Shown piece by piece: positions 33,398 to 45,140 of a stretch of DNA of 64,000 bases; positions within the stretch are counted from its first letter, which is position 1; every line of letters begins with the position of its first letter. The position numbers and the translations under genes were made by a program. The notes beneath the pieces were generated by a model. The model ran no database searches. It was given only the letters and a program-made list of their open reading frames with translations, and was not told where the DNA came from. Source of the DNA: Sycon ciliatum (Eukaryota > Porifera > Calcarea > Leucosolenida > Sycettidae); contig NC_088654.1 of the NCBI RefSeq assembly GCF_964019385.1, forward strand, positions 8,053,946 through 8,117,945, given 5' to 3'.

Positions 33398-36300
33398 TCA
33401 AAAACGATCCGGGGCTCTGACTACGCGCCCAGAACGCGTCATCTCCTGCTGCCGTGGTGGTGGTAACGGTGCTGACGGTTCATACGCTGGCTGCTGAGGG
33501 ACGATAGCAGGTTGAGCGGTATCGGCAAGCCCAGGAGCCACGTCCTGTGACGATACTTCTAATGGCACTAACCTTTGGATCGGCCTCAACAGGGTACTGG
33601 TACTCAACTTAACCTTGGCAACACGACGCTTACCATCTCGACCAGGGAATAACTCGATGATCCGTCCCAAACGCCAGAACTGTTTGCGCTTGGTATCATC
33701 GAGAACAAAGACAACATCACCCACAGCTAAAGGGCGCGACATGGTCTGTTGGTGTTTGTTCAGCTGACTTAGGTACTCCACCTCCCAACGATTCTTGACA
33801 TGCTCCAGTGTCCGACTGAGGTAACGCAATCTCGATGACATCTGCGCAGCGTCCAGGGTACCTGCTTGCTTCTCTGACGACATCCAGATGTCACCCATCA
33901 TCATTGCAGGGGTTACTGGTGGCTCATCCAGGCTATCAGACACATAAGTTAGCGGACGACTATTCACCACTGCTTCAACCTCATACAAGAGGGTCTCAAG
34001 CTCCTGGACCTTCAGAAACGCTGTTCCCATTACCTTTTTCAAGGCACTCTTCACTGTACCAACCATTCGCTCATAGAAGCCTCCATGCCATGGTGCAGCT
34101 GGAGGATTGAACATCCATGGCACACCCAGTTTGTCAGATGCCGCCTTGAACGTTGTAGCGTTGTCAGACCTGATCCGAGACGGCAAACTACGTCTCGCGA
34201 CAAACTTCCGAAATGCCATCAAGAATGACTCGGTACTTAAACTATCGACCACCTCCAAGTGAACTGCTCTGGTGGTGGCACACACAAACAATGCTATCCA
34301 TACCTTCGGAGATGACTCACCACGGCGCACGTACAACGGACCAGCATAGTCGATGCCGGTAGTTGCGAACGGCCTCTCGTGAACAACTCGGTCTTCCGGC
34401 AGCGGCGGGCAGACTTCTGAGGCAGCCTTAGCCTTGTAGCGGCGGCATGTAACACATCGCTGAGTAATGTTGCGTAGCGCCCGTCGACCACCGATAATCC
34501 AGAATTTCTGACGGATGAACGACAAGACTCCTTCTACACCTTGGTGCATCCTTTCAACATGCATTTTCTCCAACAGCAACTCGGTCAGATGATGTTTGCC
34601 TAACAGGACTGGGTGCTTGGCTCCATACGCCAACTCGCTGTGCTGAAGTCGTCCCCCGGCTCTGAGCACTCCATGCTCATCCAGAAACGGTGCAAGCTGA
34701 TACACCTTCGACCCAGGCTTCACTGGTTGACCTTGCTTGATCAGCTCAAGATCCTCAGCGAAACATGCGGCTTGAACGATGCGGTACAATACGTTGTCTG
34801 CTGCAAAATAGAGTTCAGCACGAGGCTCAGTGTGCTTCCACTGCAACATCCGAGTCACCATGCCCTGTGCCCTCGACCATTTACTGAATCGGAGCCACCA
34901 TTCCTTATCAGATTCTCGACTACAGGTGGTGGCTGACACTCGTACTTCTACACTGGACTCATCTGTAGCTGCGGTTGAGGATGCGGTGGGCCAGTCATTG
35001 GGCTCCGTGATCCAGGTTGGTCCGCCCCTCCAGAACGGACTACGGATCTGCTGTGCACTACACCCACGCGACGGTAAATCTGCTGGGTTGTGAAGGCCTG
35101 GGCAATGGTTCCACACAATGCCGACCTTCTTCGATATCTCTTGGACTTGACTGACGCGGTTAGCCACAAATGTTTTCCATTTGTACGATGGATTACTGAT
35201 CCAATGAACGGTAGTGAGACTGTCAGTCCAGCCATAGACTTGCGTGACGGTCACACGCAGCTCCTTCACCACAAACTCAGCGTAGCGAGCCGCTAGACAT
35301 ACTGCTTGTAACTCAAGGCGGGCTAACGTGGGTGGAGACACGGGTACCACTTTGGCCTTGGCAAATACCAAGTGCGACTGTCCATTGACGACTGCATACA
35401 AACAACATCCAAACGCTTTCTCACTGGCATCGGCGAAGGCATGAAGCGCAATCGGCGTGTCAAGATTGCAGCAAATCCAACGTGGTATGTCAATGCTCCC
35501 CACTTCGGCCAACTCTCCCCACCATTGCGCGCATGCGGCTGCGATGCCATCAGGCAACTTATCATCCCAGTCGCCTCCGACTTTCCAGGCTTGCTGTAGC
35601 AGTATCTTTCCGGGCACAACTGCCGGTGCTGCTAGACCCAGCGGATCAAACACTGACGCAACACACTTGAGGAGGGATCGCCGGGTCCAAACAGACGGCC
35701 TATCGGACTCGCCTAGCGCTGCTACGCTGAGCAAGTCATCACTGGTTTTCCATTTCAGACCGAGAACTTTATCTCCGGCCTCTGGATCGCACGGGATTTC
35801 GTTGCCTCGCCACTTGCGTAACTCCATGCCAGCATCCGTAAGCACACGCACGCTGAACTCTTGCATCTCCTTAGCTTCCGAGGCATTTGAGACACTAGAG
35901 ACCAAATCGTCAACGTAGAAACTCGTGAGCAAGAGATCAATACGATCTCGCTCTTTGGGTGCAGACAACGCCCGTAGCTCCTTCAAGTGATGCTGAATCA
36001 CCGCAGTAAGCATGTATGGCGAGCAGTTTACGCCAAATGGCAGTTTCGTTAGCCTCCAGGTTAACAGTTCATCGCTGTCGCTTCGACCGGGCCACAAGAA
36101 ACGCAGGTACGGACGGTCTTCGGGATTAACCGCGACCATGAAGAAAGCCTTGCGGATGTCCGCTTGCAGCGCGCTCTTATATTCACGGAACCGTAATAGC
36201 ATACCTGCGAGACTCGGCAATAGCGACGGTCCAGGGTCAACCATGTCGTTCAACGACTTGCCATCTGGCGCCGTCGCCGAGGCATTGAACACCACTCTTA

Positions 36301-38311
36301 ACTTCGTGGTTGCAGCGTGCTCGCGGAACACACCATGATGCGGTACATAGTACCCGGCATCGCTCTCACATGGCTCCAGCTCAATTGCTCCAAGCTCGCG
36401 GTACTCCCTGATCAGCACATCATCATAGAGCGCACGCTTCCCATTCCTCTTCAGCTTTTCAAGAAGCCGCGTTGCGATGACTCTAGCTTGAGCAAAGTTA
36501 TCCGTTGGGCGACGCTCATTTCGCCACAAGAGACCCACTTGGTACCCGCTGCCCTGGCGACATAGCGGGAAAGATGGCAGGTGCTGATGTTGTTCTGGAG
36601 GTTCATCCAACTGCCATAGTTTGTCGATGTGGGCTGTGACACATGACACGGTCACCGGCTGACTGTTTCGACTTGGTGCAGACGCTGGACCAGATAATAC
36701 ATTACCTATCTCTGTGTTCCACACCGTCTCACCATTAACTTCCTTCTTGCTGTGCAGTACCGCGTTGATATAGTCTGCACCAATCAGCATATGTATTTCG
36801 TCTGATGTCCCTTGTTGAGGCTTGTCACTCAGCTCTACTCCCCAACTGTGCCACTGCGCAATGGTCTGCGGACTTGCGCACTTCAGGTCCATCTCAAGCG
36901 TTGGTTTCACGAACGCGCGTACCCGAATGCTAGCGGAGCTACCCTGGATCGTGATGGCGAACTTATCCATGCGCTGTTGGGTTGGTTCCGCGCCGAACGG
37001 CTTCACCTCTACATTTTCAACCCCAACGTGTTCTGCATCGATTGCTGACACCAACGCTGCAGTCACGAATGACGCCTCAGCACCCGAGTCCAGGAACACG
37101 CGAACCTTCGCGTTTCGAGTTCTTCCCTCAACTCGTGCCACTCCGGTCATCAGCCGCACACTTGGCGAGTGTAGACAGCACGACCCAACATTCTTCTCCG
37201 TAACTATCTCAGTCGGTTTCTCCCGGCTATAACCTGCTCTATCCAACACCTCATGTATTAGCAGGTGGTGTTTCCTCTGGCATTTCGTGCATCTCGAGCC
37301 TGACCGACATTCTCTGGCCATATGGCCATACTTAAGGCAGTTCCAGCAGAGTCTCTCTCGCTGCAGAAAACCCTTTCTCCCTTCCAGTGGCAGCGACTTT
37401 AGCTGCTTCTCTGCATCTGCGACCGATATCGCCATGCACTGTGCCGACGCCGTGGGCCTTGGCACGGATCGTTCTACTGGCTTCCTGGCAGTATCACCCT
37501 GTCGTCCGTGCGCGACCTGGTAAGACGCGCCGTGCTCCTGTACCTGGCGCAGTGACATCCCGTAGCACTGCCGTTCGACCAGGTACGTCTTCATCTCAGG
37601 TCCGCATTGCTCCAAGATTACCTGCTTTGCCATTGCTTGCAGCACCGGGGACATTTTTCCTATATAGGCGCTATACTTGGTGTCCACCTCGCCATCTTCT
37701 GTCATAGCGAGTGTGGCCCACACCTCTACTTCTCGGCAAACACGGACAACGTATTGGTGAAACGACTCATCTGACCGCTGCTTGCCTGTCAGCAATGTCT
37801 TCCACGCTTTATCCGGAGTCTTTCCGAGCGAGGCGAGCAACTCTCGCTTCGCTTCCTCTTAATTATTGCATCCAATACATATCCTCTCCGCTTTGCTACC
37901 CGCTAGCGCGATGCGCAGTCGCAGCAGCCATTCGCTTTCTTCGAACTCGTTCTTGGAACAGATGTCCTCGAACAGGTCAAGATAACGCTCCAATGGCTGC
38001 GTTCCATCATATGAGGGGATTTTCATCAACGGTTGACGCCCCCCGCTGTTACTGGGAGCTTCCTCTGTACCTCCCATCGCGGCTTTACCATCACCCTCAT
38101 ACGCATTGGCGATGCGCTCGTTAATCTCCTTTAGTGTTTTGTCAAACTCGGTGCGGAGCGCCTCCTCTCGCCGTCTGGCACTGCGCTCCTCACGCTCTTG
38201 GTACTGTTGGAGCCTCTGCTCCACATGTACCTTCAACAACTCGCCTTCTAATCCTAACCGCTCTCCATTGTCGATAAAGCTGGCTTCCAAATTGTGTAGT
38301 TGCTCTGCCAT
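33398..38311 (-). pseudogene. BEL/Pao Gag-Pol, one in-frame stop
   Basis: The frame opens at ATG 38311 with a charged coiled-coil-like Gag start (QYQEREERSARRREE) and is halted by TAA at 37859-37861. It continues in the same frame to 33398. Counting residues of the downstream 1480-residue part: zinc knuckles at about 165-190 (CWNCLKYGH; CTKCQRKHH), protease DSG at 251-253, RT with YVDD at 642-645, RNase H (HAFADAS, near 825), integrase with a zinc-binding module (CVTCRRYK) and D, D, E motifs (GIDYAGPL; RSDNATTF; GFYERMVG). Everything after the stop is open, so a single nonsense mutation is the only visible coding lesion. Confidence 0.92.
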
Positions 38312-38341
38312 GCTCGCTCCTATCCTGGCGTGGTCGCCAAA

Positions 38342-38717
38342 TGTTATGAACCCTCCCCCCCCAACAACAACAACAACAACAACAACCCTCTAAGATTCTC
38401 TAAATTGTCAGGATCGTACGACCACACGGCACGAGGACAACTGTTTTCCTTTACACAGTATATTTCACTTCATCTGATAATTAACAATGAACACTAATAA
38501 CACCAGCTATTTATAGCATGCAAAAACAGCGTACATGCAAAACATAAGCATATAAAACTGGACATAACAGCGTATACAGCAAAAACACACACAGCGCATA
38601 TAGCGTATGCCATGCAGCAACATCAGCGGTACGGCGGAGTCGAAAGACAACATTGCGACGAATACAACGCCATAAGCGCGAATGCCTTTCCCAATTGAGA
38701 ACTGGTGGTTTGCAACA
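38342..38717 (-). repeat. BEL/Pao 5' LTR with CAA expansion
   Basis: Contains a C run followed by seven CAA-type repeats at about 38353-38385 that the other LTR lacks. The rest is nearly identical. The expansion sits at the 3' end of the LTR in element orientation. Confidence 0.9.
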
Positions 38718-39300
38718 GACTCCCTACATTTCTAGCCGCGACCGCTCAACTGGGCTAGAGGAAAAACACGCCTTTCGGCCAAAAACCTTTCTATTTCATT
38801 AATTCCTGCCCCGCTGCCAGTCGGACCCAAGAATAGAGACAGCTAGAAATGGTATGTAATAACAAGTGTATGTGATAATCATAAGCCACACACATTGGCA
38901 TAGAATATCAAGAAGAACAGCGGAAGACCCCATGAAACCAGGGTAGGTGGGCGGGCAACTTCAATTACCACGAGGAAAAACAAAGACCACGATGGCAGAT
39001 TCAACGGAGTTGCGCAGTACACGAGAAAACGCATGAAAATATTTGCGAGTGAAAAATACGTTTTTTGCAGTCTTTTGCTACGCTCAACCGTGAAAAAACA
39101 ACACTTTTCACTAACAAAGCAACTGTTCAGTACATGGGGTAATGGTCTACCAGAGCAATCACACTCACGATGTAAAGGATAGTGAGGCCGATAGGAGAGC
39201 AGCACATATAGACTTGGACAAGGAAAGACGAGCTGTGTGGCGCATGGCGCCAGTGTGCCAAAGTCTAGGGCACTGTGACCACCATCTGTGATCAAAGTGT
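38718..39300. repeat. Interspersed non-coding repeat
   Basis: 38960-39110 (AATTACCACGAGGAAAAAC, then GTTTTTTGCA) matches 44815-44960, and 39115-39170 matches 32750-32810. It is probably a non-autonomous element with several copies; ends not resolved. No ORF with a recognised domain. Confidence 0.55.
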
Positions 39301-39589
39301 ATAGTTACTATGAACATTATGGAGACCCGGCCAGACTTGCCCTGGGATGATCACCAGCTGGCCAGGTTGGGTCCGGCGGCAACTGGGCGAGCACACATCA
39401 CCCAGGATCACATAATCAGCAGTGCAATCAGAGCAGACAAAATCTCTGCGAAATGCCCGAAAGTTCCCCTGCTAGGTGGCGAGTCCTACATCATGGAGTA
39501 GTACTGCCAGTAAATTCAATGTTAGGTGCTGTAGTTCCGTGATTGGGCTGGACGTCCGTTCAGTTCCTGCAAGAGAAGGAATGCTGTAT

Positions 39590-39835
39590 CGAATGCACAC
39601 GTCTGCACCCTTCCACACACTCACTGCACACACATGCACCCTTACGCACGCTCACCGTACACACACACACACACACACGTACTTGACGTACACTCACTGT
39701 ACACACACACACTCACTGTACACGCACGCACACACACACACACACTGTACACACACACTCACTGTACACGCACACACACTGTACACACACACTCACATTG
39801 TACATACACGTACTGCCCGCGCACGTACACTCCTC
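39590..39835. repeat. CA-rich microsatellite region
   Basis: Imperfect (CA)n and TGTACACACA-type repeats, punctuated by CTCACTGTACAC units. Open frames here are low-complexity artefacts. Confidence 0.9.
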
Positions 39836-40059
39836 CGCATGCTATAATGAAAAACCAATGAAAAGCAGGTACCGAGACATAAAAACACACATACCTCTAT
39901 GTAACTGGCAGTTAGGGGGCAAGGTTTACGTGTAAAACCTCACCCTATTGCGTATGTGACATGGCAATCGCAACGCCACTATGCGGTCGTCTCGCCAAAA
40001 CAGACTCAACCACATCAAAGACTGGACTCATCTGTGCAGGAGTCTCATTCATCCAGTTG

Positions 40060-40064
40060 CTCTC

Positions 40065-40113
<49 letters not shown>
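40060..40113. repeat. (CT)n microsatellite
   Basis: About 54 bases of CT repeat with one CC interruption. Confidence 0.95.
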
Positions 40114-40118
<5 letters not shown>

Positions 40119-40149
40119 ATCATTCATAACCACATGATCTTTCATCAAG

Positions 40150-40765
40150 CCATATACAATCATGTGTCATCACTGCCCATCGGGCCTCTCCCTTATCATG
40201 GCACCAAGCCATACTCATCATTGCCCATCGGGCTTCTCCCTCCCCCTCATCATGGCATCTAGTCATACACAATCATGTGTCATCACGGTCCATCTGGCTT
40301 CTCCCTCATCGTGGCATCAAGCCATACACAATCTTGTGTCCTCACTGCCCATTGGGCTTCTCCGTGATTATGGCATCAAGCCATACACAACCAGGTGTCA
40401 TCACTGCCCATCGGGCTTCTCCCTCATCATGACATCAAGCCATACACAATCAGGTGTCATCACTGCCCATCCGGCTTCTCCCTCATCATGGCAGAGAACC
40501 ATACTCATAACCGCCCATAGGGCTTCTCCCTCCCCCTCATCATGGCACCAAACCATATTCATCACTGCCCATCGGGCTGCTCCCTCCCCCTCATCATGGC
40601 ACACACAATCATGTGTCATCACTGCCCATCGGGCTTCTCCCTCATCATGGCATCAAGCCATACAAAATCTGGTATCCTGACTGCCAATCGGGCTTCTCCC
40701 TTGATTATGGTATCAAGCCATACACAATCATGTGTCATCACTGCCCATCGGGCTTCTTACTCACT
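40150..40765. repeat. Minisatellite, about 58-60-bp unit
   Basis: About ten imperfect direct units built around CATCACTGCCCATCGGGCTT, then CTCCCTCATCATGGCATC and AAGCCATACACAATCATGTG. Several units are shortened. Open frames across it reflect the repeat and not a gene. Confidence 0.92.
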
Positions 40766-41880
40766 CCATCATCACTCACATACACACTAAATATTGGCAT
40801 GCCGGGCTACCCATTTATACACCACACAAGGCCGTTCCCAATCGCTTGCATCATGTCTAGTCGTGGGTGATCCGGTGTCCGTTTCACGGCCTAGGTACTG
40901 GCTTGGTACTGAAAGCGCTATGAAGCATCAGAGGACAGGAAGAGGAAAAAATATATCAATGCTTCGTTAAGATTCAACACCGAAAACATAAGGACAGGCG
41001 AGATCAAGATACGTAAAGCTTTAACCAGTTGACTTGGCCTGGCAGCTGACTGGGGTGTCTTGCACACCTTTCACAATCAAAAGTGGTGGCGGAGCTTCCA
41101 TAAATTGGTTTGGCGTTACAACAATGGAGTTCATGTTACCTCACCTCGCTCATTGCAGACTGTCGCGACCGAGTGAGGACTACGCGCTACCTGCCGCTTT
41201 AGTTATCGCTCCATCTGGAACGTACACTGATTTTGAGCGTGTTCAGGAACCCTCGTCTTACTCTCTGGATGAAGGAAACCTGGACAGTACTGCTTCCCAA
41301 CCTTGGTCAACATCGCACGCCCCCCTGCGGTTGCTGTCACATTCTCTGTTGTGCTGTCCGCTGCTGCAATAGCCCCTGGCTATTGTCATAACTCTTTGTA
41401 CTCATAAAAATCCCTGGTTGCACTTTGGAACTGTTTCCATTGCCCATTGACTCCTTATGCTTTGCTTGCTTTTATGCTGAGAGAACATATGCTGGATCCC
41501 TGTACTGCTTAGCCGCGTGCTCATTCGGTAGAAATGTGTGAATAATACTACTAAAAATCTGACGTAAGTGAGGCAGATGGGCACCTCAGCAACACAAGTT
41601 GGAAGTCAGCAAGCAGTCCACGTTTGCATGAATTTATTCTGGAACCATGTCTGGCAGGCCCCACCCATGAAAAAACATTTGTCTCGTCCTGCCGGCCAAT
41701 TGTCCTACCTTGTGTGTCCGATGGCTGCAGACGTCGAAATCTGTTACACCCGGATTACACCTGGCCGGAAATCTACTGGCATTGTGCACAATTGACAACA
41801 TTTACTATCATGCAATTGTTGCCCGTTTTTTGTACTCAGACTGACAAACTAACAGTTATCTTGTTGTTCATGGTTGCCAT
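40766..41880. other. Spacer without recognised gene
   Basis: A 112-codon frame at 41034-41372 (plus) and a 104-codon frame at 41624-41938 have no recognisable motif. No repeat structure noticed apart from an AT-rich TTATT stretch at 41880-41910 that belongs to the LINE tail that follows. Confidence 0.4.
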
Positions 41881-42960
41881 TGTTATTATTTATTATTTAT
41901 TTTTTATTTATTCACAATCACGTGGCACTAGCCAATGAAATGGTGATGTGGGCGATAGCCAGCCATGGCGGTAATAGAGCTAGAGGGGAGAAAGAAAAAG
42001 AATGAAAGGGGAACTGAAAAGCAAGAGAAGCTAGGGCAGGGCTGGATATCAACTAGTATGTTGCATTCTGCAGTAGCTGTGTGAATGTATTGTAACATTG
42101 GCAGGATTGTAGATGTTGTGGGAGGAGAGACCAATGGCGGTAAGCAAGGAAGAGAGGAGATGTTATCATAGAGGCAGGCCGCGCAATAGGGAAGCGGAGA
42201 GAGTTTCTGGTGTGCATGTCTTGAGATTGAGCAAACCAGCTTAGGCAGGAGAGAGCATGAAGAGGAGCAATGCCCAGCTTAATTTTATGAATTGTCTGGC
42301 ATGCCAAAAAACGCACGCGGACCGAGAGCGGCACAGCAGAAGCAAGGCGGTATAAGTCTGCGCTTGGAGTCAGGCGAGGAAGCCGAAATAATATTTGCAA
42401 AAGACGCCTATGCATAACTTTGAGTCGAGCAATCAGTGTTTTAGAAATGCCAGCCCAAATTATGCAGCAGTAATCAAAAATAGGCAGAATGTAAGATGTG
42501 TAGATAACATGGCAACAGTCGGTGTGGAGGTGGGTGATGTGTGATGAGAGAAATCCCATTACTGAGCTAACACGGCTGTCTAAATGTTCGATCTGGGATT
42601 TCCAGGTTAAGTGTTGGTCAATAATGACGCCAAGATGCTTGTGGTTTTCAACGAGTCAGAGCGGGGTTGTGGTGCCTGGAAAGGTGAAGGGACTGGTTAC
42701 TAATGAAGATAGGTCACAGGAACAACTGGGGGGGGGGGGGATACACATTACAGCAGTTTTCGAAGAGTTGGGCTGCAATTTCCATTCTTCCATCCAATGA
42801 ATAACGCCATCTATGTTGGACTGTAACTTGGCACTAGCCTCAGGGAGAGTGGGTGCTGTCACAAGTAGTGCTGTATCATCAGCATATAGTGATGTGTGAT
42901 CCATTTCTGCCAGATCGTTTACATACAGTTGCCATGGTTGCCTATACAAACACAATACAG
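41880..42960 (-). mobile_element. LINE, 5'-truncated, minus strand
   Basis: On the minus strand: RT motif LYADDTALLVT (about 42860-42895), the thumb segment, then a long C-terminal frame at 42053-42559 (YTSYILPIFDYCCIIWAG, MHRRLLQILF, WSLLPQHLQ). The 3' untranslated part ends in an (AATAAA)n-like tail at 41880-41915. A run of 10 G at 42727-42737 breaks the frame. The 5' end is lost near 42960. Confidence 0.82.
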
Positions 42961-43114
42961 TCATGTATCTCGCTCTGCAAATCCATAGCATTCTGATGGT
43001 CCCGTGACATTGATCATGCACCCTGTGTAGGGCCTAGGGTGGTACGGGCTGAGCGTTTGTTTGTTCCTGTGAATACGACGGCATGTACACCCCTTTCGAT
43101 CAACTCAGTTACTA

Positions 43115-43615
43115 CAGTCGTCTCTCTCTCTAATCCTGCACCTTTTGCAGCGGCATTTTCTGCTGAATAAACAAGGGTGCTGGATTATCAAATCCTGCCC
43201 TCCAACCCGACCCACCTATTAACATACATGTTTCTGTTGTACGTCAAAACGCAGGGATTTTCTGTCTCAATGTAAGTACTTCGTGGAATGCATGTCCATA
43301 CAGTGTATAAGACATTCCCAAGTGTATGTTACATGTGTAGAATGCTCCCTGATAAGTTAGTTTATGCACGTCATGCACTGACCAAACTGACATAGCTGTG
43401 CACGGCCGTACGGTATGCGAAGTACAACTGCTGGATTATAAAATCGAATTATGTACAGTTTGAGCGATTTGTTGCAGAAAATCGCTGCAGGAGGCGGAAT
43501 TCAAGTGCCGGATTAAAGAGTAGGAAATGAACTGAAAAAAACCCGTTTCGGCAGAAAGTGTGCTGGTTTGCAAGGGTGCTGGATAAACAAGTGCCGGGTT
43601 AGAGAAGGACGACTG
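43115..43615. mobile_element. Tigger/pogo-like MITE, 501 bp
   Basis: Ends CAGTCGTC.. and ..GACGACTG flanked by TA on both sides. The inverted termini extend about 45 bp with substitutions (CTAATCCTGCACC against GGTGCTGGAT / CCGGGTTAG). Non-coding. The CAGTCG end and TA target fit the pogo/Tigger group. Confidence 0.75.
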
Positions 43616-43915
43616 TACTTGGCAAATTATCGAAACATCCACAATCTCAAGTACTAATACTTATCACTCCCTTAGTATTGACTCGCATAGATTTTTGCCA
43701 TACCTAAGCAGTCAAATATTCCTGCATATTTCACTCCTTAGGGCTATATTGACTGCTTATATTTGACTGCTTAGGGGTTGCGCAGTTGAACGGTGCCTAG
43801 TGCAGCATTGTCACTGCATGAGTACGTGATGGTGCAACGGTTGTGCAATCATAAAACCGGGATTCATGAGGTTATCGTTCTGGAATTTGAAATACGGACT
43901 GTTTGTCATGATAAA

Positions 43916-44040
43916 TCTAATATTGACTTCGTACTTGGTCAGTATAGGAAATAAAAACCTCGTAAAAGACCTCGGCTTCGCCTCGGTCTTTTACTCGGCT
44001 TTTATTTCCTATATTGACCTCGTACTCAGTCAATATTAGA
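43916..44040. repeat. 125-bp palindrome
   Basis: TCTAATATTGAC at the left end and GTCAATATTAGA at the right. The arms continue through GGAAATAAAA and a CGAGG-rich centre (CCTCGGCTTCGCCTCGG). A compact foldback element. Confidence 0.85.
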
Positions 44041-45140
44041 TACTTATCTTTTCTCTCCGGTCCATGTGCGGTCCGAAACCTGGCTGGTTGTCCCAGTGAA
44101 CTCCGGCTGGTGTTTTCGAGAGACATCTACGACCTTGCTGCCCTTCGCCACGATATGAGACAACTACTTCAGTATGACTGCGGCCGGTGTCACCACTGGC
44201 AGCACTTTCAGCGTGTCTCTGCCAGGAGCTTCGCCACCATTTGGGACACGATGTTGTGATCGACAGCGCTCATCACCTACTCCGTAGCCTCTCGATCTCA
44301 TGACTGCGCCCACGGAAAAACTCTCAAGGACTCGTAGAAGCCTTTGAAGAGTATGGCTGCTGTAAAGGTACGTGTCGACTCGATCGACATGTCGGAGCTG
44401 AGTGACCAATTGCTTTTTCAACTAAATTTTACTTCCACAATCTTCGCTGGTCGTCCGAAACGCAATTATTTGTGTAGCTGTACACTGGTCAACGGTGACT
44501 CTGCTCCGCCTTGTACGAAACCTGTTGGTGTGTGGCGGATTACGCTCAGCTCGTTTTAGCTGTTTCCGCCTTTCGCAAATCGATCAGCAGCTCCCAAAAA
44601 CTTCACGTACATCCGTTTGCAGGCGCAATCAGGCGATGTGGACCTTTCGTAGGCTGGACCGATTCATGATAGACGGTACACGGCACTGTCGTTTCTTTCT
44701 CTACTACTAAGGACTAGTACACTGTAGATCTACTAATAGTACTATGAAAAAATAAATACGATGAGTTGTGGTGGTGTGTGGCTGCGAGTGGAAACTAAAA
44801 ACTGGAGCACTTGAAAACTACAACTACCACGAGGAAAACAAAGACCACGATGGCAGGTTCAACAGAGTTGCGCAGAACAAGAGCAAACGCATGAAAATAT
44901 TTGCGAGTGAAAAATACGTTTTTTGCACTCTTTCGCTACGCTCAGCCGTGAAAAAACAAAACTTGCCTTCATCGCCTGCCACCTGGAGGCATGGATGTCT
45001 CGAAAACGAAGCTTCTTGACTTGGATTTGAACGTGCATCTTGGTCAGCGTATTGTTTAGTGCTGAAGGGTCTGCCTCAAACTCTGATGAGCACGCCGACC
45101 GTAGCTGCACCTGCAGCGAAGCGGGAGGCCAAAAACTAAA
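44041..45140. other. Spacer with repeat copy
   Basis: Frames at 44014-44259 and 44495-44710 have no recognised domain. 44815-44960 is another copy of the interspersed repeat seen at 38960-39110. Confidence 0.4.

Larger units (their letters stand above)
33009..38717 (-). mobile_element. BEL/Pao LTR retrotransposon, near complete
   Basis: 5.7 kb element on the minus strand with LTRs of 341 bp (33009-33349) and 376 bp (38342-38717), TG..CA ends and an exact GACTC duplication on both sides. One gag-pol frame of about 1640 codons is interrupted by a single TAA at 37859. Apart from a 35-base C/CAA-rich insertion in the right (5') LTR, the LTRs differ at very few positions, so insertion is young. 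Domain order (knuckle, protease, RT, RNase H, integrase) and the protein sequence type are those of BEL/Pao. Confidence 0.95.

Noticed and set aside
39634..39861. His/Thr-rich plus-strand ORFs
   Set aside because: Translation of a CA microsatellite.
40150..40765. Regular repeats that might suggest a CRISPR array
   Set aside because: Units are directly adjacent with degenerate lengths, there are no unique spacers of constant size, and the context is eukaryotic.
42866..42895. Hammerhead-like CTGATGATACAGC on the minus strand
   Set aside because: This is the codon region of the LINE RT motif YADDTALL, with no GAAA and no stems.
45073..45100. CTGATGAG followed by GCACGCCGACC, a possible hammerhead core
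   Set aside because: No GAAA at the required distance and no stem I or III pairing.
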